Assembly: GCF_011174705.1 (NCBI RefSeq)
Contig: NZ_JAANIJ010000001.1
Location: 3,444,806-3,508,805 of the forward strand
Source of the DNA: Tessaracoccus coleopterorum
GTDB taxonomy: Bacteria; Actinomycetota; Actinomycetes; Propionibacteriales; Propionibacteriaceae
Reading direction: 5' to 3'
Length of the DNA stretch: 64,000 bases
Shown here: positions 20,298 through 30,009 of the stretch, one piece after another
Layout of the letters: each line of letters opens with the position of its first letter
Position numbering within the stretch: position 1 is the first letter of the stretch
Program-made: the position numbers and the translations under genes
Notes under the pieces: model-generated
Seen by the model: only the letters and a program-made list of their open reading frames with translations
The model's database searches: none
Told to the model about the DNA's origin: nothing

Positions 20298-20537
20298 GTG
20301 GAAGTGACGGGGACGGTTGGGCGCAGCGCGTCACACCGATCGGCAGCCTTGGCCCGGACGGGTCCCCGTACCCGGGCCACCAACTCCGACAGTGCGAGCT
20401 TCTCTGGGACCTCGTTCTTGGAGGGGGAGAACATTCCCACGGCCTCGGGTGTCGCCCAGATCCTGTGGGGTTGGGTGTGCGGTGGCATTCTGCCGGCGGG
20501 CTATCAGCTGCGCGATGTCCTCGACCGTGGCGAATGA
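20298..20537 (+). CDS. small hypothetical frame, doubtful
   Basis: A 79-residue frame ending in GVAQILWGWVCGGILPAGYQLRDVLDRGE. The C-terminal part looks like real protein, the N-terminal part does not. No family is recognised. It could be the tail of a frameshifted gene that begins near 20011. Confidence 0.2.
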   Translation: MEVTGTVGRSASHRSAALARTGPRTRATNSDSASFSGTSFLEGENIPTASGVAQILWGWVCGGILPAGYQLRDVLDRGE

Positions 20538-20677
20538 CCATTTGCAGCCGCGGCTCGTCGAACTGCCCGGGCGACTCGTCGATCGGGTTCATGTGGTGTT
20601 GGACAGACTCCCAAAATGAGAATGTTCCGCCCCGGGATACTGGAGACAGTGAAGCCACGGAAAGGAAAGTTGACTTC

Positions 20678-20957
20678 ATGCCAGCACCCGTAAGTACCCC
20701 AGGAGTTGCGTGAACGCGCGATCCGGATGGCCCTGGACATCCTCGATGAAGACCCTAACGCCCGTGGCGTGTTCAACCGGATCGGTCACCAGCTCAACGT
20801 GTCTCCCGAGACCCTGCGCGGCTGGGTCCGGCAGGCCCAAACCGACGGCGGACAACGCCCCGGGACCACCACCGCTGACGCCCGCCGGATCGCCGAACTC
20901 GAACGCGAGAACCGTGAACTCCGACGCGCGAACACGATCTTGAAGTCGGCCTCAGCT
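20678..20957 (+). pseudogene. IS3-family transposase OrfA remnant
   Basis: With two one-base corrections (CCCGTAAG and CCCCAGG near 20690-20700) the frame reads MPAPRKYPQELRERAIRMAL, then GHQLNVSPETLRGWVRQAQ and a coiled-coil ELERENRELRRANTILKSAS, the OrfA of an IS3 element. The gene and the rest of the element are lost: at ~20957 the sequence runs straight into the integrase fragment, and the OrfB integrase is absent. A left end is probably near 20590-20620. Confidence 0.75.
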
Positions 20958-20974
20958 TATGTGGGTGATCGCTG

Positions 20975-21424
20975 TCAAGCGGTGGCTTGATCGAGGCCTT
21001 CGAGGAGGTTGGTGTAGATCTCGGCGCGGCGGGTTTGGCCTTTGGCGCAGGCGTCGTCTCGTTGGGCGATGAGGGTGGGCCGGTGCTGCTGGGTGGTGAA
21101 GAACATGGGGCAGGTTTCGCAGATCGTTTCGTAGCGGCAATCGAGCTCGACGGGCCGGCGGCAGTAGCCGTTGCCCAAGAGTCGTTTGTTGACCTCCGCA
21201 TGCAGGGCGGTCATGGCTGGCCCGGCGGCCTCGGCGGGCAGGACGGGGATGGCGGGCTCAGCATCTTGGTAGAGGGCTTCGATCTTGCTGGTGACTTGGA
21301 AGTACTGGTCGGCGACGGTGCGGTCACCGATGCGGGCGTAGACCATCGTCATCGACAAGTCGGCGTGGCCCAGTAGCGCGGCGATCGCTTCGAGGCTCAT
21401 GCCGCGGTTGATGGCTTGGGTGGG
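20975..21424 (-). pseudogene. tyrosine recombinase/integrase, C-terminal fragment
   Basis: The last ~145 residues of a phage-type integrase. TQAINRGMSLEAIAALLGHADL followed by MVYARI carries the late catalytic His and the nucleophile Tyr region. The C-terminal tail has CRYETICETCPMFF cysteines seen in some actinobacterial transposon-borne recombinases. Its N-terminal part, with the first catalytic Arg, is cut off at 21424 by the IS256 element. It cannot be active. Confidence 0.7.
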
Positions 21425-22816
21425 GGTCTGTCAAATTAACGGTGTATCTCATGGTTGTTTGACTCTCAGTATCGGCGGCCGGCGGAGAGCCGTCCGTCGA
21501 AGGTGATCTCGAACGCGTTCAGGGCACCCTTCCAGCGCTGCGTCCAACGGGCTCTGCCCTTCCCGGTGGGGTCCAGCGCCATCACAGCGAGGTAGACGCA
21601 CTTGAGCGCGGCCTGCTCGTTGGGGAAGTGCCCACGGGCCTTGACGGCCTTGCGGATCCTGGCGTTGACCGACTCGATCGCGTTGGTGGTACACACGATC
21701 CGGCGGATCTCCTTGTCGAACTGCAGGAACGGAACGAACTCGGCCCACGCGTTCTCCCACAAGCGCACGATCGCCGGATATCGGGTGCCCCACTGCTCGG
21801 TGAACTCCAGGAACCGGTCCTCGGCCGCCGAGACGGTGTCAGCGGTGTAGATCGGCCGCAGCGCGCGGGCGATCTTGTCCCAGTCCTGCCTTGCCGCGTA
21901 ACGGAACGACCCGCGGATCAGGTGGACCACGCAGGTCTGCACGATCGTTTGCGGCCACACGTTACCCACCGACTCGGGCAGCCCCTTCAGCCCGTCACAC
22001 ACCAGCATCAACACGTCCGTCACGCCACGGTTCTTGATCTCGGTCAGCACCTGCTGCCAGTACTTCGCGCCCTCGCCGCCGTCACCGGCCCACAGCCCGA
22101 GGATGTCGCGGTTCCCGTCGACAGTGACCGCCAACGCGACGTAGATCGGCCGGTTCGCGACCTGCCCGTCACGGACCTTCACATGGATCGCGTCGATGAA
22201 CACCACCGGATACACCGGGTCCAGTGGTCGGTTCTGCCACTCGCCCATCGAGTCCAGGACCTTGTCGGTGATCGTCGAGATCGTGGTCTTCGACACCTCA
22301 GAGCCATAAACATCGGCCAGATGCGCCGCGATGTCGCCATGGGTCAGCCCGCGAGCCGACAGCGACAACACCACGTCCTCGATCGCCCCAGACGCCGTTG
22401 CCGCTTCGCCACCACGACCGGCTCAAACGACCCGGCCCGATCCCGAGGCACAGCGATCTCGACCGGGCCGGCCTTCGTCAGCACCGTCTTCGACCGCGTC
22501 CCGTTACGGGCATTGTCGCTGCCCTCGACCCGCTCGTGCTTGTCGTAGCCCAGATGCGCGGTCATCTCGCCCTCCAGTGCCGACTCCAGGACCAGCTTGG
22601 TCAGCTGCGCCAGCAACCCGCCCTCGCCCTCCACCGACAGCCCCAGCCGCTGCGCGTCGCCCACGAGCTGCGCCACCAAATCCTTGTCCACCAGCGGGGC
22701 CGTTCCCGTCGCCGTCACCTCGTCACCCTCCATCACGACCGCCTCAGCGACCGGCTCAACCTGCATCCTCATCGGGTACCTCCTACATCGGAGTTACACC
22801 GGAAAACGTACAGTCC
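21425..22816. mobile_element. IS256-family insertion sequence
   Basis: A ~1.39-kb element bounded by imperfect inverted ends: GGTCTGT...CGGTGTA at 21425 and TACACCG...ACAGTCC ending at 22816. It contains one mutator-type transposase on the minus strand. The 8 bases on the two flanks (TGGGTGGG and CGCGATTG) differ, so no target duplication remains. It joins an integrase fragment on one side to an HNH fragment on the other, which points to deletion or recombination after insertion. Confidence 0.85.
21466..22772 (-). CDS. IS256-family (mutator) transposase, one frameshift
   Basis: DDE transposase of the IS256 group. N-terminal LVLESALEGEMTAHLGYDKHER is typical, then GLTHGDIAAHLADVYG. The catalytic region has PVVFIDAIHVKVRDGQV, LMLVCDGLKGLPESV and CTTNAIESVNARIRKAVKAR (with the catalytic Glu). 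One frame break near 22385 is a lost base in a C run. Corrected length is ~435 residues, within the usual range. The start ATG at 22772 lies just inside the element's right end. Confidence 0.9.
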
Positions 22817-22975
22817 CGCGATTGGGCCGATCACGTCGTTCACTGGAGCCGCGGCGGCCGCACCGAGCTTACCAACGGCCAGATGCTGTGCCGGGAGCAC
22901 CGGAATGGCAAGGCTCACAAGATGCCGAGCCGCCTCTACCGTTGGCACCTGGCGCGATGTCGCTGGCGCTACTAG
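22817..22975 (+). pseudogene. HNH endonuclease, C-terminal fragment
   Basis: The last ~52 codons of an HNH nuclease: WADHVVHWSRGGRTELTNGQ, then MLCREHRNGKAHK. This is the D-H...N...H core of the fold and nothing before it. The N-terminal part was removed at the IS256 edge (22816). A weak hairpin (CCCTCC/GGGAGGG, 22982-23004) follows the stop. Confidence 0.7.
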
Positions 22976-23034
22976 CGGGATCCCTCCGCCCGGCGACGGG
23001 AGGGTGAGACCGGGGCCTGGCTACTCTGGCCCCC

Positions 23035-23766
23035 ATGACTCGTGATGGAAGGCCCTCCAGGCTCAAGGATCTCCGACTCTTCGGTGCAGACGCCAAGAGA
23101 CCGGGCATCGCCGAAGCGACAGCATTCGGGCGGCGCCTGGCATGGTGGCTGAACGGCGAGGAGTTCGCGATCGGCCACGAGCCCGCCTCTACGTCACGTT
23201 CGACCCCGCTCTGCCCGAGGGCAGCCTGGAGGCCAAGCCGCAGAGGTTCACCCGGACGACTGGTGGTTTCGGGAGGTGTCGGTCGGCGTGCCCGGCGACT
23301 TCCCCGGTGACGACGACGCAGCTGTCGCTAGTGCAGGCATCATCGCCGCCCTGCGGATGCTGCGACCCGACCAGACCGAGCTCGTCGAGCGTGCCGCGCA
23401 GACCGTTGCCACGGAGGGCGAGCGCTGCCGGTTCCTGCTGCGCGTCAAGGAAGGGGCCAAGGACATCCTGGAGATCTCCACCACGATCGGCACCTGGCCT
23501 GAGCCTTCTCTGTTGTACGCGGGCGTCGTCGACAAGGCGACGGGAAGCTATCGTGAGGCGCCTCCGGTGGAGTTGGGGTTCTACGACGACGGGGTCCTGT
23601 TGGCCGGCAAGGTCAAGGTGGCGCGGCGTGGCGTCGATCTCGTCCCGCGCACCTCAACTCCCGGCGGATGGTGGCCGACCGGCACGGCGGGGGAGTCGCC
23701 TGGCACATCGACAACTTCGTCGAGGCGCAACGCCCTGCGATATCGGGCCTGTTGAAGTTCAGGTGA
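23035..23766 (+). CDS. conserved-looking hypothetical protein, frameshifted
   Basis: A ~240-residue protein after three one-base corrections (near 23190, 23255 and 23645). It starts at ATG 23035 and ends at TGA 23764-23766. Readable segments are GRPSRLKDLRLFGADAKRPG, LYVTFDPALPEGSLEAKPQ, AALRMLRPDQTELVERAAQ, LRVKEGAKDILEISTTIG and HIDNFVEAQRPAISGLLKFR. The clean continuation through the corrected frames argues that it is a real gene, but I recognise no domain. It lies just outside the mobile-element debris. Confidence 0.5.
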
Positions 23767-23782
23767 CCGCCGCAGGCCGTTG

Positions 23783-24385
23783 TCAGGGCCCCGGCCTCGA
23801 CTGAGGATCCGCGGGTGCGGAGGAGGCTTCGGTCAGCCTGCCGTCGCCGGTGCAGGTGGGCGCACCGGGCAGGCAACCTGCCCCGGAGCCGCCCGACGAG
23901 CGCCACGCCCGTCAGGATCAGGGCGCCAAGGGCGAGGAAGGGCTGCAGTGGGGCGAACCAGGTGATCGCACCGGAGTAGCCGAGCGCCAGCAGGGCGATC
24001 TTGTTGCACACCGGGCACCCGACGGCGAACCAGGCCAGGATGCCGCCGGCCATCCCCATCCGGCTGCCCGGGGATGCGGTTCCTCCTCGTCGGCTGCTGT
24101 CGCCGCTGCGCCGCCGGGGCGCTTGCGCACGTAGGTGGCGATCAGCATCCCCGAGAGCGCCGAGGTGACCAGCCAGACGGGGTAGTTCCACCACACCGGC
24201 GCGATCTCCCGCCCGAACACCGGATTGGGGATCAGGACGGTCGCCGTGCCGATGACCAGCGCGACGACCACGCCGGAGACGATCGCCGCCCGGGCCTGGC
24301 TACCGGTCCAGAGCCTCAGTGCCCGGCCCGCGAGCCGGAGGCTCTCGCCCAGGTGCTGTGCCGACGGGCGCGAAAGGAAGGGCAT
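23783..24385 (-). CDS. membrane protein with CPVC motif, frameshifted
   Basis: An inner-membrane protein with about four hydrophobic segments: AAIVSGVVVALVIGTATVLI, WLVTSALSGMLIATYV, MGMAGGILAWFAVG, and WFAPLQPFLALGALILTGVAL. Before the last segments sits GCPVCNKIALLALGYSG, a CxxC pair facing one side of the membrane. The frame breaks near 24075 and again near the end, so the stop (~23783) is tentative. It starts 20 bases after the rhodanese lipoprotein gene and shares its control region, which suggests a joint job in handling sulfur, thiols or metal. Family unknown. Confidence 0.6.
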
Positions 24386-24404
24386 GCGGACGGTCCTCTC
24401 GCGA

Positions 24405-24770
24405 TCAGGCGGTGACGATGTCAAGGCCGGTGGCGTCGGATGCCGCCTGCAGCCCGCCGGCGTCGCTGACGTGCTCGAAGCCGAGGTCTTCCATGATCCC
24501 CACCGCCTTGCTGGAGCGGTTGCCTGAGCGGCAGTAGACGACATAGTCGCCCGCCGGGTCGAGGGTGGAGATCTCCTGCTCGAAGGCGCCCGAGTTCAGG
24601 TCGACGTTCACGGCGCCCTCCAGGTGCCCGGAGCCGAACTCGTCGGGCGTCCTGACGTCGACGATGACCGTGTCGGCCCCGACCGCCAGCGGCTCGGGGG
24701 CGCTGCACGCGGACAGCGCGACGGTGGAGAGAAGGAACAGCACGGCAAGGAGGGCGCGGACGCGGGTCAT
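24405..24770 (-). CDS. rhodanese-domain lipoprotein
   Basis: An intact 121-residue secreted lipoprotein (signal peptide RALLAVLFLLSTVALSAC with lipobox cysteine) carrying one rhodanese domain. The active-site loop is VVYCRSGNRSSKAV, with catalytic Cys. VIVDVRTPDEFGSGHLEGAVNVDL is the standard N-terminal part of the fold. Such proteins move sulfane sulfur outside the cytoplasm. It leads a two-gene operon with the CPVC membrane protein behind a CsoR-like palindrome. Confidence 0.9.
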   Translation of the reverse strand: MTRVRALLAVLFLLSTVALSACSAPEPLAVGADTVIVDVRTPDEFGSGHLEGAVNVDLNSGAFEQEISTLDPAGDYVVYCRSGNRSSKAVGIMEDLGFEHVSDAGGLQAASDATGLDIVTA

Positions 24771-24793
24771 GGTTCACCTCAGGAGAGCGGTCA

Positions 24794-24810
24794 GATACCC
24801 CCAGGGTATC
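24794..24810. promoter_or_regulatory. CsoR/CstR-like operator
   Basis: GATACCC-CCA-GGGTATC is a perfect 7-bp inverted repeat 24 bases upstream of the rhodanese start codon. CsoR-family repressors (copper sensor CsoR, persulfide sensor CstR) bind G-tract palindromes like this. A rhodanese downstream fits CstR better than CsoR. No regulator gene is nearby. Confidence 0.55.
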
Positions 24811-24888
24811 GGAACGGCAGCGTGTCCGCGAACCGGCCGCGGCCCGCAATCCGATCGAGCCCGCTCCCGTGGGCGTAGGTTGACCGAC

Positions 24889-25169
24889 ATGTTCATCCTG
24901 ATGTCCGTGCATCACCCACACCCGAGCACCGCGGGGCGCTGATCGCATCGATGCACCGGTACGGTGCCGCGATCGTGGGCAGGCCGGGGTTGGTGTCGGT
25001 GCACACCCTCGAGGATGTGGGCTCCGAACGTCTCGTCGGGTTGGCGATCTTCGAGTCGGAGGCCGACTTCGAGGCTCTCGCCCCGGTCGCCCGCGCCGCG
25101 GTGGCCGACGACCCGTTCGAGGTCTGGGAGAGGCAACCGATCGAGGGGTTGCGACTCACCGATGTCTAG
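24889..25169 (+). CDS. small ABM-like (dimeric alpha-beta barrel) protein, one frameshift
   Basis: A 93-residue protein after restoring one C at ~24923 (CACCCGAGC). It starts at ATG 24889 and reads MFILMSVHHPHPEH, AAIVGRPGLVSVHTLEDVGS, GLAIFESEADFEALAPVARA, DPFEVWERQPIEGLRL. The short strand-helix-strand pattern resembles antibiotic-biosynthesis-monooxygenase-type or related ferredoxin-fold proteins. Function is unknown. It is divergent from the rhodanese gene across 118 bases. Confidence 0.6.
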
Positions 25170-25238
25170 TGTTTGGTGTCAGAGGTTGGTTGGTGCGCAA
25201 GGCGTGGGGCAAGGGCATCGGCGCCACCGTCCACCTGA

Positions 25239-26233
25239 TCATCGCCAAGGGGGTAGCCGCCGACCCACAAGACTCCTTTCCGTGATGATGCCCGGTGGGC
25301 CGCTATGGCTCCTCGTGGGGCCCCGTTGGAGGGCGGGGAGGTCGTCATGGGCGAGCTGGTTCCACGTCCGTTCGCCGAGCCGGGTGAAGATGAATGCGGC
25401 GGCCGCAGATCCGAGGATGACGGCCACCAGGGCAGCGAGGATCACGAACTGCCACCCGCCGGTGACGAACATCGCGGTGGGGATGAGGGCGAGCGCCGCC
25501 GTGATCAGCGTGTTCACGCCGGAGCGGGCGGCCCGGGTCTGGGCCTCGGCGCGGGCCACCCGCTTCGCAACGGACGCCTCCTCCTGCGCTCGGCGGGCCG
25601 GGTCGACGGTGAAGCCGTAGCGCTGGCCGAGGCGCGACAGGCTGACCGCGTCGGGAGGCCGGGCCGGATCGCCTCCCACTGCGCCAGAGCGCTCATCCCA
25701 GCCCGGTATCCCTCTGCCGTGGCGTCGTCCCACCGGCCGAACTCGATGGCGCCCGCGTCGAGCAGGCCCTCGTTGATCAGAGCCTTCTGAACCGCCTCGA
25801 CCGGCACGGGGAACGTCGGACCGACCTTGTCGTGATGGTCAACGGTGGCGGCGATCGCCAGGTCGGAGAGCCGGATCCGGTTGTGTAGCGGAGAGATCAC
25901 CTGCGGGTAGGGGAGCCGCCGGCCGACCTGCATGCCGGTGAAGGACTCGACCGCCCCGACCACCTTCTCGGCCGCCTTGGCGGCCAGGTCGGTGAAGACG
26001 GAGACGGCCGGATGCGTGCCGGGAGCCTCGATCTTCCGGCTGCTGAGCGCGACCTCGGGCCAGGGGACCGGCAGGTCTGCGAACAGCCCCCGTAGCTGGG
26101 TTTCATCCTCGGCGGCCAGCGCCTGCTCGACCCGTCGCAGGAACGTGGCCTCGTCCATCCGGCCGGCGACGCGGTGCTGCGTCAAGGCCTCGACGGCCTC
26201 GTCGCGGTCTGCGTCGGAGATCCTGACGGACAC
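25239..26233 (-). CDS. DUF1707 membrane protein, one frameshift
   Basis: N-terminal DUF1707 domain (RISDADRDEAVEALTQHRVAG, then MDEATFLRRVEQALAAEDETQL), which is common and poorly understood in actinobacteria. The middle ~150 residues are soluble and unrecognised. The C-terminal part has two hydrophobic helices (SGVNTLITAALALIPTAMFV and FVILAALVAVILGSAAAAFI). One lost base near 25675 splits the frame; the corrected length is ~330 residues. A single-copy membrane-associated regulator or structural protein is plausible. Confidence 0.7.
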
Positions 26234-26540
26234 TGAATCCTCCCTGCTCTGGCACGGACAGGATCAATCGTGCCACCCGCCCAGCCGGTCGGCCACCATG
26301 CCGGGGTCTGGTCCCGCTGCAATGCCTGGCTTCTGTGGGTTTCGGGAGTGTCGCGGGGCCACCAACTCCTCAGCGGTCAGCCACGGTGGTCAAGTGATAC
26401 TTTTGCCCGGTCCGTGCAGCAGATGGAGGAGGTGAGACCCGTGATTGTTTCGACGTGGGTGCTCCTCTCTGGAGTCACGGTCGGGCGATAGGTCGTCCGG
26501 GAGCGCCCACCCCTCGGCGCTCCATCCGAAAGGCACGACC
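26234..26540. other. 307-base intergenic region
   Basis: No gene of clear coding character. A 22-codon frame (26423-26491, MEEVRPVIVSTWVLLSGVTV...) contains GAGGAGGTGAG and could be a leader peptide or chance. The last 20 bases hold the GAAAGG ribosome binding site of the hydrolase. Confidence 0.3.
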
Positions 26541-27290
26541 ATGCACCTCACCTTCACCTCTGATCCAACACTCCACGACGGCGTCGTCGAGCGGGAGTTC
26601 ACCCTTGACGACATCCCAGGAATCCTCTGGTTGCCCGAGGAGGTCTCGACCCCTCGACCGCTGATCCTGCTCGGCAACCCGGGCGACCTGGGCCGGATGT
26701 ATCCCCGGCTGGCCGCCCGCGCACGGCAGTGCGTCATCGACGGCTACGCCGCAGCCACCCTCGAGCTCCCGGGAAGCGGCACCCGCCCGCGGCAGGCCGC
26801 CCTCGAGGAGGCGCGGACCGAGCTCCGCGGTGCGGTCATGGCGGGTGAGAAGGTCACCGCCGACGTGACCGACCGCCTCGTACTACCCATCGTCGAGCAG
26901 GCGGTGCCCGAGCTGCGGGCCCTGATCGACGCACTGCTGGCGGTGCCCGGGGTCCGCGGGCCGGTCGGCTACTCGGGCGGCGTGCTCTCGATCGGTGTCC
27001 GGCTCGCGGTCGTGGAGCCGCGCATCGTCGCAGTGGGTTTGTTCGCCGGCAGCTGGATCCCGCAGAGCATCACCGAGGAGGCGCGTCGGATCACGATCCC
27101 GGTGCACGTCCTTCTCCAGTGGGACGACGAGGGCAACGACAGGCAGCAGGCGCTCGACCTGTTCGACGCGATCGGCTCGCACCACAAGACGCTCCAGGCC
27201 AACATGGGCGGACACACCGGCGTTCCGGGGCACGCGGGTGAGGATGCGGCCAGGTTCTTCGACCGGCATCTGCAGGGCCCCGCCGTGTGA
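26541..27290 (+). CDS. alpha/beta hydrolase
   Basis: An intact 249-residue alpha/beta-hydrolase. PRPLILLGNPGDLGRM is the strand leading to the oxyanion region, GPVGYSGGVLSIGV holds the nucleophile elbow (G-Y-S-G-G), IPVHVLLQWDDEGNDRQQAL precedes the acid residue, and MGGHTGVPGHAGED holds the late His. The substrate is not predictable. ATG 26541 is chosen over an upstream in-frame start because of GAAAGG 8 bases before it. Confidence 0.82.
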   Translation: MHLTFTSDPTLHDGVVEREFTLDDIPGILWLPEEVSTPRPLILLGNPGDLGRMYPRLAARARQCVIDGYAAATLELPGSGTRPRQAALEEARTELRGAVMAGEKVTADVTDRLVLPIVEQAVPELRALIDALLAVPGVRGPVGYSGGVLSIGVRLAVVEPRIVAVGLFAGSWIPQSITEEARRITIPVHVLLQWDDEGNDRQQALDLFDAIGSHHKTLQANMGGHTGVPGHAGEDAARFFDRHLQGPAV

Positions 27291-27316
27291 CGGTGCCGCG
27301 GCCGTCGGTTTCCCCG

Positions 27317-27849
27317 TCAGGGGTGCCGTTGCGCCTGGCGTGTTCGGAGGCGCCCGGTTCCAGGCGAGCACCCACCCGGGCACCCCCTGCATGGGGAAGG
27401 CCGCCGAGCGCCGCCTCGATCTCGTCGTGCTCGACGGAGCCGCCGGTCTTCCTGAGGAACCGGGCCCGCACGATCGCCTCGGCGCACAGGACGTCGCCGC
27501 GCACGAAGCGCTGCTCCAGGTAGATCCAGCGGTCGTCGAGGCCGAGCACCCGCGTCTCCAGCGTGAACCTCTGCCCGAGCGTGAGCGACCTCCGGTACGT
27601 GATCGTCTGACCGGCCACCACCGGATACCAGCCACGGGAGGTGATCGTCTCCCAGAAGCCCGAACGCAGCATGAGATCCATCCGGCCCAGGTCGAGCAGC
27701 GAGAGGTACTTGCCGTTGTTCATGTGCCCCAGCACGTCGAGGTCGGTCGGCACCACGCGGAAGGGGGTGCGGGCAGTGTCCCACAGCTCGAGCGGGCCGC
27801 GGCGGCGTGATGCGAGGCGTAGGAGGAGCAACCGGAAGAAAAGGTTCAT
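27317..27849 (-). CDS. acyl-CoA thioesterase-like protein (4HBT hotdog), frameshift near the end
   Basis: A hotdog-fold thioesterase. TDLDVLGHMNNGKYLSLLDL is the HxxN active-site helix region, followed by AGQTITYRRSLTLGQRFTLE, RWIYLEQRFVRGDVLCAEAI and RARFLRKTGG. The start ATG is at 27849. The frame is lost near 27395, and none of the three tails is certain; 27317 is the first stop reached. The gene begins 7 bases after the end of the NAD(P)-binding protein gene, so the two form an operon. Confidence 0.75.
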
Positions 27850-27856
27850 GGACGCC

Positions 27857-28509
27857 TCAGCCGCGAAGAGCCGTGGCGATCGGCGTCGCCCCGTTGCCGA
27901 AGGCGATCGTGCGGCCCACAGTGGAGGCGTCGGCCAGCGCCTCCGCGACCACGGCCGCGACGTCGCCGCGGGTCACGCGCCCGTCGCCTGGAGCCTCATC
28001 GCTGACCAGGTCGATGAGGCCGGTCGGGTCGTCCAACGTCAGCGGGCCCGGCGCGACGATCGTCCAGGCGAGAGTCGATGCGCGGAGGTTCTCGTCGGCG
28101 GCGGCCTTGGCCTCGGCGTAGGCGAAGAAGGAGTTGTCCGCCGGCACCCCATGGTCGGGGCGGGAGCCGAGGTAGGAGACCATCACGTAACGCGACACCC
28201 CGGCGTCGGCGGCGGCGGCCATCGACCGGATCGCCGCGTCACGGTCGACGGCGTAGGTGCGTGCGGGGTTGCCTCCCCGGCGCCAGCCGACCACACGACC
28301 GCGTCGTTGCCGCGGAACAGGTCCGCCAGCTGCGGGGTCGTGAGCAGTTCGACGTCGGCCAACACGGGCACCGCGCCCGTCGCCTCGACGTCGGCCTTGT
28401 GATCGGGATTGCGGATCAGGGCGGTGACGGTGTCGCCGCGCCCGGCGAGCAGTGGCGCCAGCCGCAGCGCGACCTTGCCGTGTCCGCCGATGATGACGAT
28501 TCGAGCCAT
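27857..28509 (-). CDS. NAD(P)-binding SDR-like (NmrA type) protein, one frameshift
   Basis: An atypical short-chain-dehydrogenase-like protein. The N-terminal MARIVIIGGHGKVALRLAPL is the dinucleotide loop. LFRGNDAVVWSAGAG and RDAAIRSMAAAADAGVSRYV follow, then MVSYLGSRPDHGVP and SFFAYAEAKAAADENL (a YxxxK active-site pair). One lost G near 28280 splits the frame. Corrected length is ~217 residues, normal for NAD(P)H-binding proteins of the YwnB type. First gene of a pair with the thioesterase. Confidence 0.82.
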
Positions 28510-28519
28510 GCGCGAGAGG

Positions 28520-29205
28520 CTACCCGTCCTGCCGCAGGCGCACGGCGACGGCGGTGGTTCCCTCGTTTCGGAGCTCGTATTCGGGCAGTCCCTTGAGTAC
28601 CTTGCTCCAGGTCGCCTTCCCATGGTCCTTTGCCGACTGTCCGTGCTCCTGGCTCATGTTCTGCGCCACCGAGTTGAGGCGTGCCCAACCGTGCTTGTCC
28701 GCGTTCTTCGTGATGGACGTCGCGAGCAGTTCGGCCAGGGTTGGCGCCTTCGGCTCGGGCTTCGGCCTGGTCTCCACCTTGGCGGGGAGACCGACATAGG
28801 TGGTGCAGGCCGCCTGGAACGATGCCGGGGCGTCCGGACGCCCGAACCCGAGCACCTGGTGCCCTCGCTCCCGGAGGTAGGTCGCGAGCGGCGTGTAGTC
28901 GCTGTCGCTCGACACGATCGCGAAGATGTCAGGGCGCAACGTGTGGTGGAGGTCGACGGCGTCGATGACGAGGGCCAGGTCGGTCGCGTTCTTGTGCTTG
29001 ACGGGGTCGGACTGCTGAACGGCCCGGATGCCGCGGCCGGTCAACCCCGCATCCCACTTGCGGAGCGTGGGTTTGAACCAGTTGCCGTACGCGCGACGCA
29101 CGGTGATGACTCCCGCTGGTCGAGCTTGCCGAGCACCTTGTCGAGGGTCTCGAGGGCGGCGTTGTCAGCGTCGATCAGCACGGCGATCGTGGGTTGATTG
29201 GTCAC
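28520..29205 (-). CDS. NYN-domain ribonuclease-like protein with OST-HTH tail, one frameshift
   Basis: A LabA-type NYN (PIN-fold) protein. GTG 29205 begins the chain; IAVLIDADNAALETLDKVLG gives the first acidic pair, KNATDLALVIDAVDLHH the second, and FAIVSSDSDYTPLATYLRE the third. These metal-binding acids suggest RNase activity. The C-terminal ~70 residues (LAELLATSITKNADKHGWA, LNSVAQNM, VLKGLPEYEL) match the OST-HTH/LOTUS RNA-binding pattern. One lost G near 29118 splits the frame. Confidence 0.82.
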
Positions 29206-29257
29206 GACTTCGACTGTACGACCGTGCTCACAGGGGGGCGTGGCGACACACGGTCGG

Positions 29258-29980
29258 CTAGGGCTCGGAGCCAATCAGGTCCGCAAGGCCCGCCAGCACC
29301 CGGTCGAGGCCGAAGCGCCACGCGTAGGACGCGTCGTAGGGTGAGCCGGTCACCTCGCCCGCCGCGCGGCCCACCCGCTGGGCAAGCGAGAACCCGGTGC
29401 CCAGATACCGCGCCAGCGGAGCCACGGAGTCGGCCCAGGTGGCCGTGAAGTCGACGGCAGGCGGGATCAGTCTCGCCGCGGATGCCCGCACGAAGTCCAG
29501 CACGAACGAGAGGGCCGCGTCCCGCTCGAGATCACCCAGGCCGGTCCGGTCGAAGGCTCGAAGCTCGTGCTCGTAGCGCTCGATCGTGCCCGGCCCGAGC
29601 GCGATGCGCGGGTCGTCGACCTCGAGCAGCCAGGGGTGCGCGCGCAGCATCGCGAGGTTGTCGTCGGCGACCCGGCGCACCCTGGTCCGCCAGCCCGAGC
29701 GCCCGAACCCGGTTCTCGGAGCGGCCCCATGGACCAGATCCGCCATCAACACCAGCAGCTCGTCTCGGTCGTTCACATAGGTGTAGACGGACATCGGCGT
29801 CACCCCGAGGGCCGTGGCGAGGGTTCGCACGGTGACCGCGGAGAGGCCTTCGGCATCGGCCACCCGGACGGCGTGCGCGACCACGTCCCCGGTGGCCAGC
29901 CTTGCCCTGGGGCCGCGGCGACGGGGTGGGGCGGCTGCCGGGTGGTCGCGCCACAACAGGTCGATCAGCGGTGCCGCCAT
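29258..29980 (-). CDS. TetR-family repressor
   Basis: An intact 240-residue TetR/AcrR regulator. The DNA-binding helices are AVRVADAEGLSAVTVRTLAT and ALGVTPMSVYTYVNDRDELLVLMADLV; the C-terminal half (TetR_C-like) binds an unknown ligand. It is divergent from the VOC gene and an inverted repeat lies between them (30010-30027), so it probably represses both itself and that neighbour. Confidence 0.9.
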   Translation of the reverse strand: MAAPLIDLLWRDHPAAAPPRRRGPRARLATGDVVAHAVRVADAEGLSAVTVRTLATALGVTPMSVYTYVNDRDELLVLMADLVHGAAPRTGFGRSGWRTRVRRVADDNLAMLRAHPWLLEVDDPRIALGPGTIERYEHELRAFDRTGLGDLERDAALSFVLDFVRASAARLIPPAVDFTATWADSVAPLARYLGTGFSLAQRVGRAAGEVTGSPYDASYAWRFGLDRVLAGLADLIGSEP

Positions 29981-30009
29981 CTCCGCTCCGTTCGCTTGAA
30001 GACACCTTC

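Noticed and set aside
19993..20679. A 228-codon minus-strand frame
   Set aside because: Low-complexity Pro/Arg/Ser sequence overlapping more plausible plus-strand coding; no domain.
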